Positions 1-3,798 of a stretch of DNA of 8,197 bases are shown in pieces; the stretch's first letter is position 1; the number at the start of each line of letters is the position of its first letter. Location: NCBI GenBank assembly GCA_964403325.1, contig CAYOFO010000051.1, forward strand, positions 1 through 8,197, written 5' to 3'. The notes under the pieces are model-generated. The model did no database searches and had not been told where the DNA came from. It saw nothing but the letters and a program-made list of their open reading frames with translations. The DNA is from CAZQNF01 sp964403325 (lineage in GTDB: Bacteria > Patescibacteriota > Patescibacteriia > Magasanikbacterales > GWA2-37-8). Both the position numbers and the translations under genes were made by a program.

Positions 1-37
1 CAATGTGGTAACACGAGTTCGATTCTCGTTGGGGCTA
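1..37 (+). tRNA. tRNA, 3' part only (5' end outside the window)
   Basis: The window opens inside a tRNA. The T arm is clear: stem ACGAG (13-17), loop TTCGATT (18-24) with the usual TTCRA core, and stem CTCGT (25-29), all five pairs perfect. It is followed by the seven-base 3' acceptor strand TGGGGCT (30-36) and discriminator A37. The next bases are CAC, so CCA is not encoded and must be added by the CCA-adding enzyme. The expected 5' acceptor strand would be AGCCCCA. The anticodon lies upstream of the window, so the amino acid cannot be read. Confidence 0.88.
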
Positions 38-42
38 CACGT

Positions 43-74
43 AAAAATTCCTCTTAACCAAGAGGAATTTTTTT
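43..74 (+). terminator. Rho-independent terminator of the tRNA
   Basis: A 13-bp stem, AAAAATTCCTCTT (43-55) with AAGAGGAATTTTT (60-72), closes a four-base AACC loop and runs into a T tract ending at 74. It starts five bases after the tRNA end. A nearly identical terminator, differing at three bases with one compensated pair, sits behind repeat copy B at 3430-3461. Confidence 0.9.
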
Positions 75-143
75 AAACGCATGAGGAAATCGAACTGTTA
101 TTTCAATACACCTAAAATGAGTCTACTATTTCAAATAAGATTG

Positions 144-152
144 TGCTATACT
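144..152 (+). promoter_or_regulatory. Extended -10 promoter for the orphan gene at 179
   Basis: TG-C-TATACT is an extended -10 box (TGn plus a five-of-six match to TATAAT). The predicted transcript start near 159 leaves a leader of about 20 bases. No convincing -35 box lies at the right distance, as is usual for extended -10 promoters. The same TGn-TATACT arrangement precedes the gene at 2608. Confidence 0.55.
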
Positions 153-178
153 CTATGAATAATCGTTAATAAAATTAT

Positions 179-886
179 ATGAGTTTTATAGATGGTTCCA
201 AAAATTTTTTAAGGGGAGCGGCTTTGGGGTTAGGGATAGCAGCCTCGACAATTGAAACCGGATGTGCAACTAATTTATCTGAAACCCACGAAGCAGGATT
301 AGAACACCTTAAAAACCCTGGAGAAACACGGCTACCGCAACTTGACTATCCGAGAACAAATGAAGAAATAACAAGTCGAAGATTGATGGTTAAAATCTTG
401 GATCAAGTTTTTACATTCAGCGCAAGCTACAAAACAATAAGGAATTCAGCTCCCGCTCCGGCTGAGGAAGAAAGTCCAGAATACCTGGCTATGGTTGCTT
501 TATCAGACAAAGGACAAAATGAAAGACGCTACTGGGATCCTCCCTTTGGCTCTCCCCCAGCGGATTGGAACATAATGAGCGCTCTTGTTGATATTGAAAA
601 GAATCTACAAACTGAAGCAAAAAAAGGCCCCGAATCTGAGCTTTTGCTAAAAGACCAGGCAGCACTAAAAAAATATGTGATGGCTCTTAATGATGCGAGG
701 AAGGAGAGAAAAACAGAGAAAGGGAAGAAAAAATTTATATATTTATTACAGCTCATTGATGAGCAGGTGGCCATGGCTAACCCTGATTATAAGTACCCTA
801 AGCACCTATTGTCCAATGGGGAGCCGGTACCAGAAGGTGAACCCTCAGATAGAGAACGGAATGTATACAAAAATACAGAAGAATAG
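179..886 (+). CDS. Orphan exported protein, possible lipoprotein (235 aa), function unknown
   Basis: I do not recognise a family. The N-terminus has a few polar residues with K8 and R12, a short Gly/Ala/Leu-rich stretch at about residues 11-23 and a cysteine at 29 in the context IETGC. This resembles a lipoprotein signal, but the -3 position is Glu rather than Leu, so lipidation is uncertain. The mature part is hydrophilic, with an acidic Ala-Pro-Glu linker near 92-100, a WDPPFGSPPADW segment at about 118-130 and a Lys/Glu-rich helical region from about 140 to 195. There are no other membrane segments. ATG 179 has an extended -10 box at the right distance but no Shine-Dalgarno motif. Stop is TAG. 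Repeat copy A and a terminator follow on the same strand, so A may lie in its 3' UTR. It is probably a real gene; its function is open. Confidence 0.7.
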   Translation: MSFIDGSKNFLRGAALGLGIAASTIETGCATNLSETHEAGLEHLKNPGETRLPQLDYPRTNEEITSRRLMVKILDQVFTFSASYKTIRNSAPAPAEEESPEYLAMVALSDKGQNERRYWDPPFGSPPADWNIMSALVDIEKNLQTEAKKGPESELLLKDQAALKKYVMALNDARKERKTEKGKKKFIYLLQLIDEQVAMANPDYKYPKHLLSNGEPVPEGEPSDRERNVYKNTEE

Positions 887-940
887 TTAGGCCTTTTTAA
901 AAACAACTTGAAAATTTATCCTGTCAAAGAACTGGTCGGT

Positions 941-1012
941 TTTAAACTTTCGTACCACCGCTTCAAATCTAAGATCAAGGGGTGTAAATTCTCAAGACAG
1001 TAGTCTGCCAAA
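941..1012 (+). repeat. Repeat element copy A (three-copy family)
   Basis: The core 953-993 aligns without gaps to copy C (3074-3114, minus strand; 32 of 41 identical by eye) and copy B (3369-3409, plus strand; 29 of 41). All three share TACCACCGCTT at the core start and a TTTAAA-like block near its end. The left flank TTTAAACTTT (941-950) can pair with GGGGTGTAAA (979-988) with one mismatch and three G-U pairs. The element lies between the stop codon of the orphan gene and the terminator at 1016. The family is not recognised; CACCGCTT and the block near the core end resemble anticodon-arm and T-loop sequence of a tRNA. Confidence 0.6.
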
Positions 1013-1015
1013 CGG

Positions 1016-1043
1016 AACACCACTCACCAAAGTGGTGTTTTTT
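1016..1043 (+). terminator. Rho-independent terminator after the orphan gene and copy A
   Basis: A nine-base-pair perfect stem, AACACCACT (1016-1024) with AGTGGTGTT (1031-1039), has a six-base loop and a T tract at 1038-1043. It begins a few bases after repeat copy A, so it could end the transcript of the gene at 179-886, or a separate small RNA formed by copy A. Confidence 0.85.
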
Positions 1044-1062
1044 GTTATGGTTGAGGGCTGAT

Positions 1063-1184
1063 TCGGGGTTTTTCACCCTTGCTTTTAGAATTTTGAGTGA
1101 TTTGAGTGAGGCAGGTCTGTTTCTTCAATTAAGAATTGGCTGAGAACGAGGTTCGTCGATTTTTAAGGTGAGGATGAACCCCGA
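1063..1184. other. Long-range inverted repeat, possible structured RNA
   Basis: TCGGGGTT (1063-1070) is the exact complement of AACCCCGA (1177-1184). Just inside, CACCCTT (1074-1080) pairs with AAGGTG (1165-1170) with one bulged C. The enclosed sequence holds two small hairpins, CAATT-AAG-AATTG (1126-1138) and ACGA-GGT-TCGT (1146-1156), and a direct repeat of GAGTGA. The block lies between two terminators and has no credible ORF. It could be a small branched RNA or decayed sequence; the sequence alone does not decide. Confidence 0.3.
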
Positions 1185-1214
1185 TGGGAGTGGCTCTGAA
1201 AAATAATCTTTAAC

Positions 1215-1246
1215 AAAAAACCCTGTTTTAATAAACAGGGATTTTT
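1215..1246. terminator. Bidirectional terminator downstream of the YceI gene
   Basis: The stem CCCTGTTT (1221-1228) with AAACAGGG (1233-1240) has a four-base loop. A run of six A (1215-1220) on one side and five T (1242-1246) on the other lets it work in both directions. On the minus strand it follows the YceI gene stop (1261) by about 15 bases, which is its most likely job. Confidence 0.85.
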
Positions 1247-1260
1247 AATATATGAATTTT

Positions 1261-1995
1261 TTATTTAACCAGTGTCTTTAATTTCAAATTAAACACAATT
1301 TCATCCTTGATCAATTTATCACCCAAATTTTTAAAGACAGTGCCCGATCCATAGGTAATCCCCCATTTGGTGCGGTCGATAGTGAACGTTGCGGAGGCTG
1401 AATATTCTCCTTTGGCTGAAGTTATTTCCGCTGGAAATTCTATCAGCATGGTTTTGTCTTTAATGGTCAAATCACCTTTTACCATATAACGCGTAGGCGG
1501 AGCGATCGCGCGCACATCATTGCTATACACACTGGTTATGACAAAACTGGCGGTAGGATATTTTTCCACATTGAAGAAGTCGGCGTTCTTGAGATGTTCC
1601 TCCAGCTGAGCATTACCTTTGTCGTCTTTGATGGTTTTTAAATCAACCGTGAAAGACCCTGATTTTACTTCGCCGTTTTCCACTCCAATACTGCCAGCAG
1701 ACAATTTTACCGTGCCCGATTGCCCAGCACCAACCGCTTTGTCGGCTTTCCAAGCGACCGAACTACTTTCTAAATTGAGCTTAAGAACACTATTTTTATC
1801 TATTTTGGCCATTTGATCGACGGAAACAGGGCCGGCATTTTCAATTTCTTTTTGATCGCCAGAATCATCCATGACCAGCGTCGCTTTAACACCATCGCGG
1901 CCATTGACTTCCGCTTGCTTGTTTAAAGCACAGCCAGCACCAGTTAATACCATTAATCCCCCTAAAATTCCAACAACGAGTTGTTTTTTATTCAT
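1261..1995 (-). CDS. YceI-domain lipoprotein (244 aa)
   Basis: This is a YceI family (PF04264) protein: a lipocalin-like beta barrel that in characterised members binds an isoprenoid or other amphiphilic lipid in the periplasm or outside the cell. The signal is MNKKQLVVGILGGLMVLTGAGC, with a KK n-region, a hydrophobic core and Cys22 as the probable lipidation site (GAGC). Residues 23-70 form a polar linker. The YceI domain runs from about 72 to 243 and shows the family's H-K-ADFF-V-YP signature at 134-147, and FTIDRTKWGITYGSG at 204-218 with the Asp-Arg-Thr-Lys-Trp-Gly block. The ligand is not predictable. ATG 1995 has no Shine-Dalgarno motif. A promoter lies just upstream and a bidirectional terminator just downstream, so it is a single-gene unit. 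Confidence in the family is high. Confidence 0.93.
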   Translation of the reverse strand: MNKKQLVVGILGGLMVLTGAGCALNKQAEVNGRDGVKATLVMDDSGDQKEIENAGPVSVDQMAKIDKNSVLKLNLESSSVAWKADKAVGAGQSGTVKLSAGSIGVENGEVKSGSFTVDLKTIKDDKGNAQLEEHLKNADFFNVEKYPTASFVITSVYSNDVRAIAPPTRYMVKGDLTIKDKTMLIEFPAEITSAKGEYSASATFTIDRTKWGITYGSGTVFKNLGDKLIKDEIVFNLKLKTLVK

Positions 1996-2025
1996 AAAAT
2001 ACTATATATAAAAACATATACTCGT

Positions 2026-2054
2026 AGTATGAAGAATATATAAAAAAAAATCAA
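2026..2054 (-). promoter_or_regulatory. Probable promoter of the YceI lipoprotein gene
   Basis: Read on the minus strand, TTGATT (-35, 2049-2054) and CATACT (-10, 2026-2031) are separated by exactly 17 bases, about 30 bases ahead of the ATG at 1995. The spacer is almost all T and A. Each box matches the sigma-70 consensus at about four of six positions. AT-rich sequence between the -10 and the ATG offers alternative boxes. Confidence 0.45.
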
Positions 2055-2154
2055 CTAGACAACCTCCCACGCAATAAAGAAGTAAACATTGTGAACTTTA
2101 TTAGATGCAGGTGTGACAGGACGCAATGGAGGTTTTGACAGAAATACGGACTGA

Positions 2155-2443
2155 TTAGCCTTGCTGTTGTGGTTTTCTTTTAGTTAGAAGCTGAAACGGT
2201 GTTTGCCATTCAAAATCAAAACTGTCTGGGCCGAAAGTGATATTGATCATCATTTTTTCGATCAGTGCTTGCCTATTTTTAGGAGTAGCTGTCTAGTAAG
2301 CGTGCACTGGATTTTCTAGGAGTTTGACCAACTCTTCCAAACCATTCAGGTTTTGAGCATGAGCTGGTTTCAGTTGAACGATTTGAGATGTTAGGATTTA
2401 TTTTTGGAGCAGCAGATCATTATTCTTCTTGGCGAGTACGTCT
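2155..2443 (-). pseudogene. C-terminal remnant of a serine site-specific recombinase
   Basis: One minus-strand frame reads as the C-terminus of a large serine recombinase, broken by two in-frame stops. In order: DVLAKKNNDLLLQK, a TAA, ILTSQIVQLKP, then LEELVKLLENPVHAY, a TAG, and IEKMMINITFGPDSFDFEW followed by QTPFQLL, ending at TAA 2155-2157. The Lys/Leu-rich coiled-coil segment, the spacing to a short helix, and the final FDFEW-TPFQLL strand motif are typical of recombinase tails. The catalytic N-terminal domain and DNA-binding region are missing, as nothing upstream in this frame looks like them. Both stops lie in frame with the homologous text, so point mutation after truncation is more likely than frameshifting. 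It marks a past mobile element near the tRNA. The rest of 1996-2600 has no gene. Confidence 0.65.
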
Positions 2444-2529
2444 GGTGGGTGGTAATAGCCCGTCTCACCCATGACTTGCGACGTTCGACAGGAGCGCAGA
2501 GGCGAAGACTGTCTGTCTTAATCAGGAGA

Positions 2530-2538
2530 TGATATACT
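2530..2538 (+). promoter_or_regulatory. Extended -10 promoter for the orphan gene at 2608
   Basis: TG-A-TATACT is an extended -10 box with a five-of-six match in the hexamer. The expected start near 2545 gives a leader of about 60 bases that contains the hairpin at 2555-2579. No clear -35 box. Its layout matches the promoter at 144-152. Confidence 0.5.
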
Positions 2539-2554
2539 AAAAGCAAGATTCAAT

Positions 2555-2590
2555 TTTACCCCCAAGATGCTGGGGTAAAGAATATTTTTT
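2555..2590 (+). promoter_or_regulatory. Leader hairpin plus T run, possible attenuator
   Basis: TTTACCCC (2555-2562) pairs with GGGGTAAA (2572-2579), and one more A-T pair inside is possible if a C is bulged. A run of six T follows at 2585-2590 after five spacer bases. The hairpin lies between the promoter at 2530 and the ATG at 2608, so it could act as a leader terminator or a stability element. The gap before the T run makes it a weaker terminator than the others in this window. No riboswitch class is recognised. Confidence 0.45.
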
Positions 2591-2607
2591 AGACTAATAG
2601 TTAACAT

Positions 2608-3015
2608 ATGAAAGAGCGTGAAAAGGGAGAAAGATGGGGAAAGTTTTTAGATAGCGTGTGCGAACTGGTTTCACCACCCGAAATTGAAACTCCAGGGGCC
2701 TTGCGAGAAAAAGTAGCTTTCTTCTATGAAGAAGTAAAAAAACAATTAGAATTTGTTGGTGAAAAATTTTGCAACCAGCCGAGTATAAATATTGAAGATT
2801 CGGTGAATGCGGATCTCTCAAATAATTTTGGGGCTATTGAGGGTTACGTAACTGAATACGTACAAGGAGGAAAATGGATGTATAAATTCGTAGAACAAGT
2901 TTGGGAGCAGTTTCAACAGGACTATAAACGTAAAGATTGTAAAATAAAAGATGTTCCGGCATTGCTTGAAACTTTTATGAGTAAATTAGTAAAAGCTGAG
3001 CAGCACGGCAAGTAG
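2608..3015 (+). CDS. Orphan soluble protein (135 aa), function unknown
   Basis: No family is recognised. The protein has no signal peptide or membrane segment and should be cytoplasmic. It is rich in Lys, Glu, Phe and aromatic residues and looks mostly helical: a charged start (MKEREKGERWGKF), a long helix at about 32-55 (REKVAFFYEEVKKQLEFVGE), a Gly-containing turn near 73-78, and helices at 88-107 and 117-132. Cysteines at 18, 55 and 111 form no metal motif. ATG 2608 is preceded by TTAACAT rather than a Shine-Dalgarno motif. An AGGGAG just inside the gene serves an out-of-frame ATG and can be ignored. Stop TAG lies within an inverted-repeat arm (3007-3015) linked to the copy C structure. 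It is isolated, with its own promoter. I think it is a real gene but cannot assign a function. Confidence 0.65.
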   Translation: MKEREKGERWGKFLDSVCELVSPPEIETPGALREKVAFFYEEVKKQLEFVGEKFCNQPSINIEDSVNADLSNNFGAIEGYVTEYVQGGKWMYKFVEQVWEQFQQDYKRKDCKIKDVPALLETFMSKLVKAEQHGK

Positions 3016-3140
3016 TTTATGACTCATGTTGTGCTATATGGCACCTGCTGACCAACAGGCAACCCACTGTAAGGAGAATTTAAACCCCTTAGTACCGGAT
3101 ATCAAGCGGTGGTATAAGGGTTTAAAGCCCACTACTTGCC
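3007..3140. repeat. Nested inverted repeats around copy C
   Basis: The outer arms GGCAAGTAG (3007-3015, ending at the stop codon of the orphan gene) and CTACTTGCC (3132-3140) are perfectly complementary. Inside, TTTAAACCCCTTA (3079-3091) pairs with TAAGGGTTTAAA (3115-3126) with one extra C, and TACC (3093-3096) pairs with GGTA (3111-3114). This gives a stem of about 16 pairs around a 14-base loop. Two smaller hairpins, GTGC/GCAC (3031-3044) and CCTG/CAGG (3044-3059), lie on the left side. It may fold as RNA at the 3' end of the orphan gene transcript, but no T run follows. Confidence 0.55.
3074..3126 (-). repeat. Repeat element copy C (three-copy family, inverted)
   Basis: Read on the minus strand, the core (3114 down to 3074) starts with TACCACCGCTT and ends with GGGGTTTAAATTCTC; it aligns ungapped to copies A and B. 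This copy has the strongest stem of the three, with flank TTTAAACCCTTA pairing to TAAGGGGTTTAAA. The core also reads CCGC-TTGATAT-CCGG, like a tRNA anticodon arm with a GAT anticodon, but the five-pair stem has a C-C mismatch, and no complete tRNA fold is evident. Confidence 0.6.
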
Positions 3141-3178
3141 CAACAAGAGCTTAAGCCTTCTCAAAGTGATCGATTTTT

Positions 3179-3245
3179 GGCTAAATTATAGGCATTTAAA
3201 CGTCTAAAATTAGCCTAAATGTTTAAATGACAGGAAGTTTAAATG
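3179..3245. repeat. AT-rich inverted and direct repeats
   Basis: CATTTAAAC (3193-3201) is the exact complement of GTTTAAATG (3221-3229), which recurs directly at 3237-3245, 16 bases further on. An overlapping stem, GGCTAA (3179-3184) with TTAGCC (3210-3215), extends inward to about 11 pairs with one mismatch and one bulge. The two stems exclude each other. There is no T run in the right place for a terminator, so the role is unknown. Confidence 0.4.
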
Positions 3246-3369
3246 CGCAACGAACGGCAATGGTAAATAATTTTAAATTCCCTCTAACATAAGTGGCGAC
3301 AGGAATCACTGGCTCAGGAGAGGCTGGAACGCAACACCCTACCTCATCAACATAAAAACTCTTTTTCAT
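3223..3369 (-). CDS. Possible 48-aa ORF overlapping repeat copy B
   Basis: An uninterrupted minus-strand frame from ATG 3369 to TAA 3223 encodes 48 residues starting MKKSFYVDEVGCCVPASPEP and ending AFKLPVI. The Met codon sits at the edge of repeat copy B, in the arm left of TACCACC. I recognise no family, and there is no Shine-Dalgarno motif. Composition is not obviously random (a Pro/Val-rich middle and a VRGNLKLFTIAVR segment), so it may be a small protein or a fragment of a lost gene. Chance is a real alternative at this length. Confidence 0.2.
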   Translation of the reverse strand: MKKSFYVDEVGCCVPASPEPVIPVATYVRGNLKLFTIAVRCAFKLPVI

Positions 3370-3428
3370 ACCACCGCTTAATATTCAAGGCCAAAGATTT
3401 TAAACTTTCAATACTGCGGCCTACTTGG
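3356..3428 (+). repeat. Repeat element copy B (three-copy family), with its own terminator
   Basis: The core 3369-3409 matches copies A and C without gaps. The left flank AAACTCTTT (3356-3364) pairs with AAAGATTTT (3393-3401) at eight of nine positions. These bases differ from copy C at most positions yet still pair, which argues for a conserved fold. The element ends at CGGCCTACTTGG and runs straight into the terminator at 3430, so it looks like the body of a small RNA or a decayed tRNA. No promoter is evident upstream. Confidence 0.55.
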
Positions 3429-3429
3429 A

Positions 3430-3461
3430 AAAAATTTCTCTTAATCAAGAGAAATTTTTTT
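3430..3461 (+). terminator. Strong Rho-independent terminator after copy B
   Basis: The stem AAAAATTTCTCTT pairs with AAGAGAAATTTTT around an AATC loop, with a T tract to 3461. Twenty-nine of 32 bases equal those of the tRNA terminator at 43-74; two of the three changes form a compensated pair (C-G to T-A) and the third lies in the loop. Confidence 0.88.
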
Positions 3462-3798
3462 GACATTCACTGTGGTTGTTTTAATTTCATCGACAATAGT
3501 CAGGCTTTACTCCATCGATAATCCTCTTCTTATCTTCCAACGTAGCAGAAATAGTTAATGAGACAACCCCTATCTTTGAAGGCAAGTGCGACCGTTCATA
3601 TAAACGATGGAATAGCGACCACTACTATTTTTGTAAAAGCGCTTACCCCAACTGGTGAATTGCTATATATTGCGACCGTTGTACCAACCAAAGCCGCGAG
3701 CACAGAAACTGAAAAAACAAATCAGTGTTTTCTACATTCTCTGCCAGGTCTGAGAAAACGAAAAATCTTTTTTCACTGCGTTGTAATATATAAAATTT
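3462..3798. other. Gene-poor stretch with one doubtful ORF
   Basis: The only long frame is a plus-strand ORF of 97 codons (ATG 3558 to stop 3851), whose first half, such as TVHINDGIATTTIFVKAL, resembles beta-strand-rich surface protein sequence. It has an in-frame stop just upstream, no Shine-Dalgarno motif or promoter, and its tail overlaps the 3' end of the convergent DUF6498 gene. Minus-strand frames also show short plausible pieces, for example SLTISATLEDKKRIIDG, separated by stops and frame changes. I read this as probable decayed coding sequence of uncertain strand and make no gene call. Confidence 0.3.

Noticed and set aside
529..774. A minus-strand ORF inside the orphan gene at 179-886, and a plus-strand one at 690-890.
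   Set aside because: They are shadows in other frames of the better supported gene, with low-complexity composition from its Lys/Glu-rich codons.
3101..3126. The reverse complement of the repeat core (GCGGTGGTA) resembles a T-box sequence.
   Set aside because: A T-box needs TGGNACCGCG and a specifier stem; the second half is missing in all three copies, and no amino-acid-related gene follows on that strand.
3179..3245. A CRISPR-like or iteron array.
   Set aside because: There are only three nine-base units, one of them inverted, with no regular spacing, no rep or cas gene, and no spacers.
941..3428. Repeats A, B and C as integron attC sites.
   Set aside because: The arms do not fit RYYYAAC/GTTRRRY: the sequence is GTTTAAA, and there is no integron integrase or cassette order.
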